Source: Guptibacillus spartinae (GTDB lineage: Bacteria; Bacillota; Bacilli; Bacillales; Guptibacillaceae). Taken from it: a stretch of 64,000 bases of DNA. Positions within the stretch are counted from its first letter, which is position 1, and every line of letters starts with the position of its first letter. The stretch spans positions 62,001-126,000 of the forward strand of contig NZ_JAQQWU010000004.1 in assembly GCF_028610625.1 (NCBI RefSeq). Direction: 5' to 3'. This document shows, piece after piece, positions 16,404 to 25,698 of the stretch. The notes under the pieces were generated by a model. It did not search any database. It was not told the origin of the DNA and saw only the letters and a program-made list of their open reading frames with translations. A program made the position numbers and the translations under genes.

Positions 16404-17378
16404 ATGAGTGATCTTTTTACAAACATGAAAGACCAGGTAAAAGCAGGTAATCCGACAATCGTATTTCCTGAAGGAACGGATGAGCGCGTATTAGCAGCAG
16501 CAAACCGCCTGGCAGAGGATGGCATCCTTAAGCCAATCGTTATTGGTGGAGAAGAGGCTATTCAAGATAAAGCAGCAAGCTTAAATCTGACCATGCACAG
16601 CGATCTCACTGTAATGGATCCAGCGACTTATTCTGAAATGGATGCGCTAGTGGAATCATTTGTAGAACGTCGTAAAGGAAAAGCAACGGCTGAGCAGGCG
16701 CAGGAAATTCTTCAGAATGTAAACTACTTTGGCACAATGCTTGTTCATACTGGCAAAGCAGACGGTCTTGTAAGTGGTGCTGCGCATTCAACTGGCGATA
16801 CAGTTCGCCCTGCCCTTCAAATCATTAAAACAAAAGAAGGCGTAAAGAAAACATCTGGCGCTTTCGTTATGGTAAAAGGTGATGAGAAGTATGTTTTTGC
16901 TGACTGTGCGATTAACATTGCACCTGACAGCAATGATCTAGCTGAAATCGGCGTAAGCAGTGCTGAAACAGCGAAAATGTTCGGCATCGATCCGAAAGTT
17001 GCGATGCTCAGCTTTTCGACAAAAGGTTCAGCTAAATCCCCTGAAACAGAAAAGGTGGAAGAAGCGACACGTCTTGCAAAAGAAATGGCTCCTGATCTAG
17101 TCATTGATGGTGAATTCCAGTTTGACGCGGCCTTCGTTCCGGAAGTGGCTCAAAAGAAAGCACCTGAATCGCCACTTAAAGGGGAAGCGAATGTGTTTGT
17201 ATTCCCTAGTCTTGAAGCAGGAAACATTGGCTACAAAATGGTTCAGCGCCTCGGTGGATATGAAGCCGTTGGTCCGGTTCTTCAAGGATTAAACAAGCCA
17301 GTTAACGACCTTTCTCGCGGATGCAGTGAGGAAGATGTGTACAAGCTTGCCTTGATTACGGCAATGCAAAGCCTATAA
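16404..17378 (+). CDS. pta: Phosphate acetyltransferase
   Basis: A 324-residue short-form Pta, without the long N-terminal domain of enteric enzymes. It interconverts acetyl-CoA and acetyl phosphate in the overflow pathway with AckA. Visible landmarks are IVFPEGTDERVLAAANRLAE, GLVSGAAHSTGDTVRPALQI, FADCAINIAPDS, MLSFSTKGSAKSPE and the C-terminal NDLSRGC. The ATG at 16404 has TGAGGTGA 6 bp upstream; an in-frame ATG at 16386 lies before that SD. The order hemQ-pta-lipL is as in B. subtilis. Confidence 0.97.
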   Translation: MSDLFTNMKDQVKAGNPTIVFPEGTDERVLAAANRLAEDGILKPIVIGGEEAIQDKAASLNLTMHSDLTVMDPATYSEMDALVESFVERRKGKATAEQAQEILQNVNYFGTMLVHTGKADGLVSGAAHSTGDTVRPALQIIKTKEGVKKTSGAFVMVKGDEKYVFADCAINIAPDSNDLAEIGVSSAETAKMFGIDPKVAMLSFSTKGSAKSPETEKVEEATRLAKEMAPDLVIDGEFQFDAAFVPEVAQKKAPESPLKGEANVFVFPSLEAGNIGYKMVQRLGGYEAVGPVLQGLNKPVNDLSRGCSEEDVYKLALITAMQSL

Positions 17379-17386
17379 GAAACGTA

Positions 17387-17419
17387 AAGCCCCTGAAGGT
17401 TGTCCTTCAGGGGCTTTTT
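17387..17419 (+). terminator. pta terminator
   Basis: AAGCCCCTGAAGG and CCTTCAGGGGCTT form a perfect 13-bp stem with loop TTGT, followed by TTTTT. It sits 8 bp after the pta stop and 5 bp before the end of the convergent lipL. Confidence 0.95.
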
Positions 17420-17423
17420 CAAA

Positions 17424-18260
17424 TTACCTGAGCGCTTTTTCATTACGCGTAAAGACGCGCTGGTAATTGTAATCGTACAGAGACAGCTCTGGAATGGAAA
17501 GGTGAGCCGTTGTTAATGAACCGGTGTACCTCTTAAGTGTTTTTAAGGCATTCATCATCATATCAGGAACTCTAAGCTCTTCTCCAATTAATTCACTAAG
17601 CGAAGCCATCGTTTCTGGCACAATTTCTGGATAGGTGAATTTTGTTGGTTCCCCGCTTACACCTCGTTTGTAAAACTCCTGAATGACAGATGCTCGTTCC
17701 GCTCCGCTTCCGTCCACGCATAAGTAGACTTGTACAGCAACGCCTCCTCGAAGCCTACGCTGCGAAATACCGGCAAATTTCTTGCCATTCACACTTAGAT
17801 CATAACGACCTGGACAGTACGAACCAACAATTTCCCTATCTTCGATCGTTACGTTGTAAGGCAACAAAATTTCCTGGACGAAATCCACCATTGCCTCATA
17901 CCCCGTATCAATATCAATATGCTGTTGCTTTTCAGCGAATACAAGGGAAAGGTTAAGTACGCCAGCATCGAGAACAACTGCAAGTCCGCCAGAGTTTCTA
18001 ACAATCACGCGGTAGCCTAGATTTTTTAAATAGTGAACGGCTTCCTCAAAATAAGGAAGTCGCGTATCTTGTATGCCAAGGACAATCGTATTGTGATGAA
18101 CCCATGAGCGCAGTATTGGTGGCGATTCGCCGCTTCCAGCGGAATTGCATAGCGTATCATCCATTGCGAACGATTGGAGAGCATCAAACGATGGACCCAG
18201 TGTTGATTGATCGATAATCCGCCATTTAGGCTGATAAAGAACTGAATCATTGTTTCCCAT
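17424..18260 (-). CDS. lipL: LipL octanoyl-[GcvH]:E2 amidotransferase
   Basis: A 278-residue LplA/LipB-family protein (YwfL). LipL moves octanoyl groups from GcvH to the E2 subunits of 2-oxoacid dehydrogenases. The expected catalytic Cys is C149 in [14 protein letters not shown], with Lys residues in [12 protein letters not shown] just after it. The segment [20 protein letters not shown] is the ligand-binding strand of the family. GAAGGGG precedes the ATG. It is convergent with pta. Confidence 0.93.
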   Translation of the reverse strand: MGNNDSVLYQPKWRIIDQSTLGPSFDALQSFAMDDTLCNSAGSGESPPILRSWVHHNTIVLGIQDTRLPYFEEAVHYLKNLGYRVIVRNSGGLAVVLDAGVLNLSLVFAEKQQHIDIDTGYEAMVDFVQEILLPYNVTIEDREIVGSYCPGRYDLSVNGKKFAGISQRRLRGGVAVQVYLCVDGSGAERASVIQEFYKRGVSGEPTKFTYPEIVPETMASLSELIGEELRVPDMMMNALKTLKRYTGSLTTAHLSIPELSLYDYNYQRVFTRNEKALR

Positions 18261-18447
18261 CTTCTTACCCCTTCTTCACGTACTAATCGTTCCTATTATA
18301 GCAGACGAAGGGAGTATTTAGACACTATCCGACAGTATTTCCCGGGTGATGACAAGATGGGTGATCCATATTACCCATTTTCACAGCTTATTTCCCTATA
18401 AAACTTTGATTTTATAAGAAAAACACGATCTTGCGAAAAAAAGGAAA

Positions 18448-18475
18448 TTGCGAGAATTGTCTAAAATGATATAAT
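18448..18475 (+). promoter_or_regulatory. SigA-type promoter of the symporter gene
   Basis: TTGCGA (18448-18453), 16-bp spacer, TATAAT (18470-18475). It predicts a transcript starting near 18482 and thus a leader of about 190 nt. Confidence 0.65.
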
Positions 18476-18671
18476 GAGAATTACGGTAGTTTCAAGTTAG
18501 CGAGCGAGCGGGTATAGATAGAAAAGAAATGGTAATCTATGTAAGAGCTTTCATGTATGACTTAGATCATAAGAAGAATTTACATAACCTAGATAGAAGC
18601 CAGCATTGTGCGGTCCGTATTATGCACACGATGATGGTAATGATGTCGATCAGACGAAAGGGGACATGTTT
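18476..18671 (+). other. Long untranslated leader before the symporter
   Basis: About 190 nt between the predicted start of transcription and the ATG. CTATGTAA (18538-18545) and TTTACATA (18580-18587) can pair, bracketing a near-palindrome CTTAGATCATAAG. No known riboswitch or T-box could be recognised and no terminator-like T-run is present. Confidence 0.4.
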
Positions 18672-19904
18672 ATGAAGCTAACAGTTAAAATTATTGCGGG
18701 TCTTGTTCTAGGTATTCTTGTTGGTGTGATCTTTAATTTATTTGCACCAGATGCCTTTGGACCTGTCGATCAATATGTGCTTGGTCCTGTTGGGCAAATC
18801 TTTTTGAACTTAATTAAGATGCTCGTTGTACCAATCGTATTCTTCTCCATCGTTGTCGGAACAGCTGGAATAAGCGATCCGAAGAAGCTAGGACGAATGG
18901 GAGGAAAAACCGTTGCGTTTTTCCTAGTTACAACTACCATTGCCATTTCAATTGCGATGGCGCTTGCTTACTTAATTAAGCCGGGTGTAGAAGGTTCATT
19001 CTCAGGTAGCTCGGATTTTAAAGCGGAAGAAGCACCACCGGTCCTGGATACGATTATTAATATTATCCCAACCAATCCAATTCAAGCGATGGTTGAAGGA
19101 AACATGCTTCAAATTATCGCATTTGCTATTTTCGTAGGTTTTGCGCTTGCGATTCTTGGTGAACGCACGAAAGCACTACGTGATCTTTTTGAACAAGGTA
19201 ACGACGTGATGATGTATCTTGTTAAAATCATTATGGAAACAGCGCCATATGGTGCTTTTGCACTGATCGCTTCTGCTGTCGGTGGTCAGGGGAAAGAAGC
19301 ACTACAATCGATGGGGATGTATTTCATCGTTGTACTCGGAGCCTTGCTCATTCATTTTCTCTTCACGTATGGTAGTGCGATTTACTTCCTATGTAAAGAG
19401 AATCCAATTAAATTCTATAAAGCTTTTGCGCCAGCGATGGCAGTTGCTTTCAGTACATCTTCTAGTAGCGGTACGCTACCAGTATCGATGAAAACCGCTC
19501 AGGAAAACCTGAAAGTACCAAAGCAAATTAGTAGTTTTGTCCAACCGCTTGGAGCGACAATTAATATGGACGGAACGGCTATTATGCAGGGTGTTGCTAC
19601 AATATTTATTGCTCAAATTACCGGAGTTGACTTAACCTTTACACAGCTGATAATCGTTGTGGTAACGGCAACACTCGCTAGTATTGGGACGGCAGGTGTA
19701 CCAGGGGTAGGACTCATTATGCTCGCAATGGTTCTAAAGCAAGTTGGTCTACCAGTCGAACCGATTGGCCTCATTCTTGCCGTTGACCGTCTTCTCGATA
19801 TGACCCGTACAGCGGTTAACATTACAGGTGACGCAGCATGTGCCATGTATATCGCAAAATCTGAAGAGAAGCGCGAAGGCAAAGAAGCTGAAACTGTTCT
19901 ATAA
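18672..19904 (+). CDS. Dicarboxylate/amino acid:cation symporter (DAACS family)
   Basis: A 410-residue transporter of the GltP/GltT/DctA family. The family motifs are all visible: the serine-rich reentrant loop FSTSSSSGTLPVSM (hairpin 1), the TM7 motif INMDGTAIMQG, and the TM8 stretch AVDRLLDMTRTAVNITGDAACA. It probably takes up glutamate/aspartate or C4-dicarboxylates with protons or sodium; the sequence does not decide between these. The ATG at 18672 is chosen because AAAGGGG is 8 bp upstream; ATG 18666 is too close to it. The gene has its own promoter and terminator. Confidence 0.92.
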   Translation: MKLTVKIIAGLVLGILVGVIFNLFAPDAFGPVDQYVLGPVGQIFLNLIKMLVVPIVFFSIVVGTAGISDPKKLGRMGGKTVAFFLVTTTIAISIAMALAYLIKPGVEGSFSGSSDFKAEEAPPVLDTIINIIPTNPIQAMVEGNMLQIIAFAIFVGFALAILGERTKALRDLFEQGNDVMMYLVKIIMETAPYGAFALIASAVGGQGKEALQSMGMYFIVVLGALLIHFLFTYGSAIYFLCKENPIKFYKAFAPAMAVAFSTSSSSGTLPVSMKTAQENLKVPKQISSFVQPLGATINMDGTAIMQGVATIFIAQITGVDLTFTQLIIVVVTATLASIGTAGVPGVGLIMLAMVLKQVGLPVEPIGLILAVDRLLDMTRTAVNITGDAACAMYIAKSEEKREGKEAETVL

Positions 19905-19999
19905 CATCTAATAAGAGAGGAACGATTCCTCTTACAAAGTTAAATGCTATGTTCAGTGTTAGTCTTTCCATTCTTTTCTTTATACCCCAACATCATGAG

Positions 20000-20033
20000 C
20001 CTTCTCCCATTACCGGGGGAAGGTTTTCATTTA
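20000..20033 (+). terminator. Symporter terminator
   Basis: CCTTCTCCC pairs with GGGGGAAGG (one T-G pair) around a 6-nt loop, followed by TTTTCATTT. Confidence 0.75.
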
Positions 20034-20046
20034 GGATGGGGTGGTA

Positions 20047-20052
20047 TATAAT
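20047..20052 (+). promoter_or_regulatory. Probable -10 box of ywfO
   Basis: TATAAT at 20047-20052 with a weak TTTTCA 17 bp upstream. Because it overlaps the only upstream start candidates (GTG at 20041), it supports the later ATG at 20089. Confidence 0.45.
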
Positions 20053-20088
20053 GAAGGGATGAATTTGACGGAAGGAGCCTGCCGCAAA

Positions 20089-21372
20089 ATGCTCGAACGA
20101 TTAAACGAAGAGAAAGTATTTAAAGACCCTGTTCATCGCTATATCCACGTTCGATACCGTTTAATCTGGGATCTGATTGGTACGAAAGAATTCCAGCGTT
20201 TGCGCAGAGTTCGCCAGCTCGGAACGACGTATCTCACATTTCATGGAGCGGAACATAGTCGTTTCAGTCATTCACTTGGCGTTTATGAGATTGTGAGACG
20301 TATAAATGAGATTTTTTCACAGTACGAGGGTTGGGATGAAGAAAACGAGTTACTAAGCATGTGCGCTGCACTGCTACACGATGTTGGGCATGGACCTTTT
20401 TCACACTCGTTTGAAAAAGTATTTAACTTGGATCATGAAGATTTTACTCGCATGGTCCTTCTTGGCGACACGGAAATTAATAAGGTGCTTCGAAGAGTGA
20501 GTGAGGACTTTCCACTTCAAGTTGCTGATGTGATTGCCAAAACACATAATAACAAGCTTGTGGTGAGCTTAATTTCAAGCCAGATTGACGCGGATCGGAT
20601 GGACTATTTGCTACGAGATGCCTACTTTACGGGTGTTAGCTATGGTCAGTTTGATATTGAACGCATTCTACGGGTCATGCGTCCAGGAGACGATCAGATT
20701 GTCATTAAGCAAAGTGGCATGCACGCTGTGGAAGACTATATTATGAGTCGCTACCAAATGTACTGGCAAATTTATTTTCACCCTGTTACACGTAGTGCAG
20801 AAGTGATTTTAAGTAAAATTCTACATCGTGCAAAGCAATTATTTGCACAGGGATATGAATTCCAATTTTATCCAATTCATTTTTACTCTCTTTTCAAAGA
20901 AGATATTCGTCTTGAAGATTTTCTGAAGCTAGATGATTCGGTTGTGATGTTTTATTTCCAAATTTGGCAGGAGGAAAATGATCAAATCTTGAGAGATCTC
21001 TGCGAACGGTTTATGAATCGAAGGTTGTTTAAATACATTGAATTTAATCCAATGCAGCAGATGAACGCGTGGAGAGAGCTTTATGACTCGTTTCATGAAG
21101 CGGGGATTGATCCTGATTACTATCTTGTGGTTGATTCATCTTCTGATTTGCCGTATGATTTCTATCGGCCAGGAGAAGAAGAAGAACGTTTGCCGATTCA
21201 TTTACTGAAACCAGGTGGAGATTTACGTGAGCTTTCGCGTGAATCGGATGTAGTGGAAGCCATTTCCGGTAAAAAAAGAACCGATCATAAATTGTATTTT
21301 CCTGCAGACTTTATTCTTGAAGGAAATACAGATGCTACTCGTCGTATTAAGTCATTGCTTCAAATCGATTAG
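20089..21372 (+). CDS. ywfO: YwfO, HD-domain phosphohydrolase
   Basis: A 427-residue SAMHD1/dGTPase-like HD protein. The metal-binding His and HD residues are in EHSRFSHSLGVYE and ALLHDVGHGPFSH, and the later Asp in SSQIDADRMDYLLRDAYFTG. Members of this group hydrolyse (d)NTPs or similar nucleotides; the exact substrate is not shown by sequence. MLERLNEEKVFKDPVHRYIH aligns with the B. subtilis YwfO start, which fixes the ATG at 20089 with AAGGAG 11 bp upstream. Confidence 0.92.
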   Translation: MLERLNEEKVFKDPVHRYIHVRYRLIWDLIGTKEFQRLRRVRQLGTTYLTFHGAEHSRFSHSLGVYEIVRRINEIFSQYEGWDEENELLSMCAALLHDVGHGPFSHSFEKVFNLDHEDFTRMVLLGDTEINKVLRRVSEDFPLQVADVIAKTHNNKLVVSLISSQIDADRMDYLLRDAYFTGVSYGQFDIERILRVMRPGDDQIVIKQSGMHAVEDYIMSRYQMYWQIYFHPVTRSAEVILSKILHRAKQLFAQGYEFQFYPIHFYSLFKEDIRLEDFLKLDDSVVMFYFQIWQEENDQILRDLCERFMNRRLFKYIEFNPMQQMNAWRELYDSFHEAGIDPDYYLVVDSSSDLPYDFYRPGEEEERLPIHLLKPGGDLRELSRESDVVEAISGKKRTDHKLYFPADFILEGNTDATRRIKSLLQID

Positions 21373-21434
21373 CTGTTCAAAAAGAAAGTGAGTCCTGGCA
21401 TGAAGGTTGCTTCCGCTACAGGTCTGCTCTGTGT

Positions 21435-21470
21435 TCAAAAAAAGAGGTGAGCGATTAACCTCACTTTTTG
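21435..21470. terminator. ywfO terminator
   Basis: TCAAAAAAAGAGGT and ACCTCACTTTTTGA pair with one mismatch zone around a 9-nt loop. A-run and T-run on each side. Confidence 0.75.
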
Positions 21471-21537
21471 ACCATTTTCTACTAAACTAAGAATGCTTTT
21501 TGGACAACCTGTAAAAAGTACATGGGAGGGGTGCAGG

Positions 21538-22032
21538 TTGCTAGAAGATCACGCGAAAGTGATAGCTGTGTTGAAAGAAGCCGGAGAGGTCATTGGACGA
21601 AAAAAATTACAAAAAATCATCTACATTTGCAAAAAACTGCAGTTTCCATTTAACGAAAAATATCAATTCCATTTTTATGGACCTTACTCAGAAGAGTTAA
21701 CGCTACGAGTGGAGGAGCTTTGTAACCTCGGTCTCGTTACGGAAGTAAAGGAAAGCAAAGGTGGCTATTATCAATATAAATATACGGTAACGGAAGAAGG
21801 CAATGAGTTTTTAGGTCATTACGATTTTCAATTGCCTGAGCTTCGCCAGTGCATCAATGAAATTAATAGTCAGAGCTCACGTTTTCTTGAACTCGTTTCA
21901 ACGATTCTCTTTTTTGATCGCCTGACGAAGGAAGAAGTAGTTGAGAAGGTTCGTACAATTAAACGAAAACAGAATTATTCCGACGATGAAATTGATCAAG
22001 CCTATGCTTTTATGAAAAAGCTCGGCTGTTAA
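21538..22032 (+). CDS. ywgA: YwgA family protein
   Basis: A 164-residue soluble protein. GRKKLQKIIYICKKLQFPF followed by FHFYGPYSEELTL is diagnostic of YwgA and resembles the start of a Panacea/antitoxin-like fold. A winged-helix-like region follows (LGLVTEVKE...YTVTEEG). Function unknown. The start is a TTG at 21538 (MLEDHAK), well spaced from GGGAGGGG and matching the family start; the upstream ATG at 21493 is before the SD. Confidence 0.88.
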   Translation: MLEDHAKVIAVLKEAGEVIGRKKLQKIIYICKKLQFPFNEKYQFHFYGPYSEELTLRVEELCNLGLVTEVKESKGGYYQYKYTVTEEGNEFLGHYDFQLPELRQCINEINSQSSRFLELVSTILFFDRLTKEEVVEKVRTIKRKQNYSDDEIDQAYAFMKKLGC

Positions 22033-22063
22033 TGCCGTTTTGGCACAATAGATTAATAGAAAA

Positions 22064-22093
22064 CAAAAGGTGTCCCGATTGGGGCACCTTTTG
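22064..22093. terminator. Bidirectional terminator after ywgA
   Basis: CAAAAGGTGTCCC and GGGGCACCTTTTG form a 13-bp stem (one G-T pair) with loop GATT. It serves ywgA and the convergent gene at 22103. Confidence 0.88.
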
Positions 22094-22102
22094 TTGTGGA
22101 AA

Positions 22103-22531
22103 TTAACTTTTCATCGACATTTTCTTGTCGGTAGAAGTAAACTTTGTGAAATCTACTTTTTCAAAAATGAATCCAGCGATAACAATGACGATCATTATTA
22201 GAAAAGAAATAAGTAGTGTACTTAAATAAGGAAGAAGCAGTTCTGAAATCTCAGGCAATGTACCTGCCATCATCATCACGAGTGTAAAAGAACTAATGAC
22301 GTGGAAGGTTATTCCCACTCCGAGCGCAATGGTCGTTTTTGTTTCAAGAAGGGTCGGGAGCCAGTACGTCGAAAGTAGAAGGTAAGCTACCAGGAGGGTG
22401 AGGATGGAAAAGAAGCCAGCCAATCCAGTATGATGATAGCCGCCTGCTGCTAGAATGATCGTATAAATGATGGAAGCAAGTAGTCCGAGAATGAAACTGA
22501 TCACAATAGGAGAATAAAGGGTTTTTTTCAT
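22103..22531 (-). CDS. Hypothetical small integral membrane protein
   Basis: A 142-residue protein with four clear transmembrane helices (about residues 7-28, 38-60, 67-90, 103-126) and a basic, Ser-rich cytoplasmic tail ending KKMSMKS. The ATG is preceded by AAGGTGG. I do not recognise the family. It lies in an interval between ywgA and ywhD that varies among Bacillaceae. It could be a real accessory gene; no signs of decay were seen. Confidence 0.75.
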   Translation of the reverse strand: MKKTLYSPIVISFILGLLASIIYTIILAAGGYHHTGLAGFFSILTLLVAYLLLSTYWLPTLLETKTTIALGVGITFHVISSFTLVMMMAGTLPEISELLLPYLSTLLISFLIMIVIVIAGFIFEKVDFTKFTSTDKKMSMKS

Positions 22532-22704
22532 AATAAAACCACCTTCTTTACAAATGTTTCGAATTCATTACATAAATACCCGTTTGAACATTAGTATAAT
22601 CGTTTCGTGATATCAAAATTTGGAAAAAGAAGTCGAGTAATTTATATGATTTTGTCGAATTCAAAAATGGGGTCAAAAGACTTATTACATGGGAGTGAGG
22701 ACAA

Positions 22705-23736
22705 ATGAGAGAAGTGAAAGTGGGCTTAGTTGGTTTTGGGTTTTCTGGAGAGACGTTTCATGCGCCTGTCATACAAGCGGTAGAAGGATTAACGATGGCA
22801 ACAGTCGTCTCTTCGAATGCAGATAACGTGCATCGTTCCTTTCCGGGAATGAGTGTTGTTTCGTCTCTGGATGAGGTGTTATCTGAAAAGGAAATCGAGC
22901 TGGTCATCATCACTACACCGAACGCGTTGCATTATCCAATGGCCAAGCAGGCTCTTGAAGCAGGAAAGCATGTTGTTCTTGAAAAACCATTCACTGTTAG
23001 TGTAGAGGAAGGTGAACGCTTAATTGAAATTGCAAAAGAACAGAAATGTTTGCTAAGCGTGTATCATAACAGGCGCTTTGATAGTGATTTTCTCACGATC
23101 CAAAAGCTTATGGAAGAAGAGCAGTTGGGAACGATTATGACTTACGAGGCTCATTATGACCGTTATCGAGCGGAGGTGCGTGATCGCTGGCGAGAAGAGG
23201 ATAAGAAAGGTTCTGGTATTCTATTTGATCTCGGTTCGCATTTAATTGACCAGGCGCTCACCCTATTTGGTAAACCGGATAGCGTCTATGCTGATATTCT
23301 TGCCCAGCGTGACGAAGGCAAAACAGATGACTACTTTCATCTTATTCTACAATATGGAAAAAAGAGAGTCATTCTTCATGGAGGATCTCTCGTGAAACAA
23401 CACGGACCTCGTTATCAAATTCACGGGATGAAAGGATCGTTTTTGAAGTGGGGCATTGATCCTCAAGAGGAAGCGTTGAAAGCAGGGATAGTTCCTGGAG
23501 ACAAGGGGTGGGGAGAAGAGAACGCTGAGGAATATGGTATGCTCACCAATGAAGATGGCACGCACACCATCGAGTCTTTACCAGGGTCTTATCAAACGTA
23601 TTACAAAGAAGTTTATCAGGCGATCGTCACATCTAGTGCCCCACCTGTGGCAGCTGAAGAGGCGCTGGATGTGATTAAAGTGATTGAGCTAGCCTTAATG
23701 AGCAGTGATAAGAAGAAGAGGATGCAGTGGGAATAA
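22705..23736 (+). CDS. iolW: Gfo/Idh/MocA-family dehydrogenase, IolW-like
   Basis: A 343-residue NAD(P)-dependent oxidoreductase. The Rossmann start is VGLVGFGFSGETFHAP, the catalytic-domain landmarks are EKPFTVSVEEG and LLSVYHNRRFDSDFLTIQ, and later GSHLIDQALTLFG. The similarity over the whole length is to B. subtilis YvaA/IolW, an NADP-dependent scyllo-inositol dehydrogenase. No other inositol genes are next to it, so the substrate remains an inference. It has its own SD (GGGAGTGAGG) and is followed by a hairpin. Confidence 0.82.
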   Translation: MREVKVGLVGFGFSGETFHAPVIQAVEGLTMATVVSSNADNVHRSFPGMSVVSSLDEVLSEKEIELVIITTPNALHYPMAKQALEAGKHVVLEKPFTVSVEEGERLIEIAKEQKCLLSVYHNRRFDSDFLTIQKLMEEEQLGTIMTYEAHYDRYRAEVRDRWREEDKKGSGILFDLGSHLIDQALTLFGKPDSVYADILAQRDEGKTDDYFHLILQYGKKRVILHGGSLVKQHGPRYQIHGMKGSFLKWGIDPQEEALKAGIVPGDKGWGEENAEEYGMLTNEDGTHTIESLPGSYQTYYKEVYQAIVTSSAPPVAAEEALDVIKVIELALMSSDKKKRMQWE

Positions 23737-23760
23737 AAAAGACTGGCTTTAAAACCAGTC
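23735..23760 (-). terminator. Hairpin between iolW and the HDOD fragment
   Basis: GACTGG and CCAGTC pair around an AT-rich loop. Read on the minus strand it is followed by TTTTTT, so it best serves the minus-strand remnant; it also lies right after the iolW stop. Confidence 0.65.
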
Positions 23761-24334
23761 TAATGAACGGGAGTCTGAAATGAACCTACAATGGAGTTTG
23801 CCCAATTAACCGCTTCAACATAGTCTTCTTGTAATCCACTAATTGAAACGCCAACTTGCTCCAATTGATGATCAACCCCTTGCCAATCGCATCGTTCGAT
23901 GGATTTCACAAGTTGTAGGAGTTGCGCATGCGGGGAGGCTTTCTCTTCATTTGTTAAAGTTGCAATAAGGTGATCTTCAATAGGTAGTTCAGCTAGTATT
24001 TCCTTCATCGGTCTCTGGAGAATTGATTCAAGTAGAGAAAACATTCCGATAAAAGAAGCATCAGTAGCATTAAGTTTTACTTTTTTTGCAATCCGTTCGG
24101 ATAATTTTGAGCGAATGAGCGAAAGTTGAATCACGTTCGCGCACTCATTCGTTTCTTTCGTTAACATAAGAATGAGGATCCATTTTTTAACCTCAAGTAA
24201 TCCAAGCAGTACAATAGCCTGTTTAATGTTACTTTCCTTCACAGGAAGACCAATTGAGTTAATAAGCTTGAGCAATTTGTAAGAAAGCGCGAGGTAATCC
24301 TTCTGGGAAATAATACAATTTATTTTTTGGATTA
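23760..24334 (-). pseudogene. 5'-truncated HDOD-domain protein (YuxH/EAL-HDOD remnant)
   Basis: About 190 residues remain. The segment IISQKDYLALSYKLLKLINS, then IKQAIVLLGLLEVKKWILIL, is the start of an HDOD domain as found at the C-terminus of YuxH-type EAL-HDOD proteins. The whole N-terminal EAL part is missing. The frame upstream runs straight into the terminator of the purine permease, with no start codon or SD between that hairpin and the HDOD domain. I therefore call it a remnant rather than a gene. The stop lies in the terminator at 23760. Confidence 0.7.
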
Positions 24335-24363
24335 AAAAAGCTCTGCCGATAGGGCAGAGCTTT
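24335..24363 (-). terminator. Purine permease terminator
   Basis: AAAGCTCTGCC and GGCAGAGCTTT form an 11-bp stem with a 5-nt loop; on the minus strand a T-run follows. It lies 4 bp after the permease stop. Confidence 0.9.
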
Positions 24364-24366
24364 ACG

Positions 24367-25683
24367 TTAGGCATGAGGTAGAAAAGCAAGCTGATAGAAA
24401 AATAATACAGCGAAAAGGTAAAGCAGCGGATGAACGTCACGCCATTTTCCTTTTACAATTTTTAAGATCGGATACGTAATAAATCCGAGAGCAATACCTG
24501 TTGCAATACTTGCGGTGAGAGGCATCGTAAGGATGATTAAGAAAGCTGGAAATGCCTCGTCGAACTCGCTCCAATCAATTTTCCCAACGGCGCCAATCAT
24601 TAAGCTACCAACGATAATTAACGTAGGAGCTGTAATGGCCGAAAGACCTGATAGAGAGCCAACAAGCGGACCAAAGAATGCTGAAATGATGAAAAGCACG
24701 GAAACGACGACAGATGTTAATCCTGTTCGTCCGCCAGCTGCAACACCGGCAGAGGATTCAAGATAAGCACTCGTAGGACTTGTCCCGAAAATCGCTCCTA
24801 CTGTTGTACCGATTGAGTCAGCGAGAAGAGCCTGACGCGCACGCGGCATCTTTTTCCCTTTCATCAAACCAGCTTGTTCGGCAACGCCTACCATTGTACC
24901 GGTTGTATCAAATAATGTCACGAGTAAGAAGGAGAACACAACCGCATATAAGCCGTATTCAATCATATCTTTAAATGCTTGAAGCGGGCTGCCGAAGATA
25001 AAGAATTCTGGTGCAGATGGGGCTTGCATGAATCCCTCTTTAAATTCAAGCTGTCCTGTAAAGATCGCGATAATTGCCGTAATAATCATTCCAAAAAAGA
25101 GTGCCCCTGGAACGTTACGAGCCATAAGAATCAGTGTAATGATGAGCCCAACAAGCGCTAAGAGAACTTCTGGTGAATGAAGATTACCAAGGCCAACGAG
25201 GTTCTCTTCATCTGCAACGATGATGCCCGTCATTCGTAAGCCAATAAAGGCAATAAACAATCCAATTCCCGCTGTAATTCCTAGCTTAAGGTTGGCTGGA
25301 ATCGCTTCAATAAGCTTTTCGCGGAATGGGGTTAAGGATAGAATAATAAATAATAATCCTGCAATGAAAACAGCGCCAAAGGCAACTTGATAGGATACGC
25401 CTGCGTCTCCCCCGACAACGGAAAAAGCAAAGTAAGCGTTTAGCCCCATACCAGGCGCAATCGCGATTGGATAATTAGCAAATAGTCCCATCCAAAGTGT
25501 TCCAACAACCGCCGCAATAATCGTAGCGATAAAGACAGTGTCGAACGGCACTCCTGTCGAGGAGAGGATAATTGGATTAACAATAACAATATATACCATC
25601 GTCAGGAAGGTGGTTAATCCTGCAAGAAATTCTGTTTTAACGTTGGTTCCATTTTCTTTCAAGCGGAAAAAGGAGTTTAACAT
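24367..25683 (-). CDS. NCS2-family purine permease (PbuG/PbuO type)
   Basis: A 438-residue transporter with about 12-14 transmembrane helices. AzgA-branch motifs are visible: TEFLAGLTTFLTMVYIVIVN, ANYPIAIAPGMGLNAYFAF, TLFDTTGTMVGVAEQAGL and FGTSPTSAYLESSAGVAAGG. This branch takes up hypoxanthine, guanine or adenine. The N-terminal part is nearer to B. subtilis PbuO (YtiP) than PbuG by my recollection, but the substrate is not settled. It has a consensus promoter with possible PurR boxes, and no purine riboswitch. Confidence 0.88.
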   Translation of the reverse strand: MLNSFFRLKENGTNVKTEFLAGLTTFLTMVYIVIVNPIILSSTGVPFDTVFIATIIAAVVGTLWMGLFANYPIAIAPGMGLNAYFAFSVVGGDAGVSYQVAFGAVFIAGLLFIILSLTPFREKLIEAIPANLKLGITAGIGLFIAFIGLRMTGIIVADEENLVGLGNLHSPEVLLALVGLIITLILMARNVPGALFFGMIITAIIAIFTGQLEFKEGFMQAPSAPEFFIFGSPLQAFKDMIEYGLYAVVFSFLLVTLFDTTGTMVGVAEQAGLMKGKKMPRARQALLADSIGTTVGAIFGTSPTSAYLESSAGVAAGGRTGLTSVVVSVLFIISAFFGPLVGSLSGLSAITAPTLIIVGSLMIGAVGKIDWSEFDEAFPAFLIILTMPLTASIATGIALGFITYPILKIVKGKWRDVHPLLYLFAVLFFYQLAFLPHA

Positions 25684-25698
25684 GGTAAGACCTCCATT

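Noticed and set aside
24335-24440. Longer N-terminus of the HDOD fragment starting at 24440
   Set aside because: It would run through the purine permease coding end and its terminator on the same strand in another frame, giving a hydrophobic non-family peptide.
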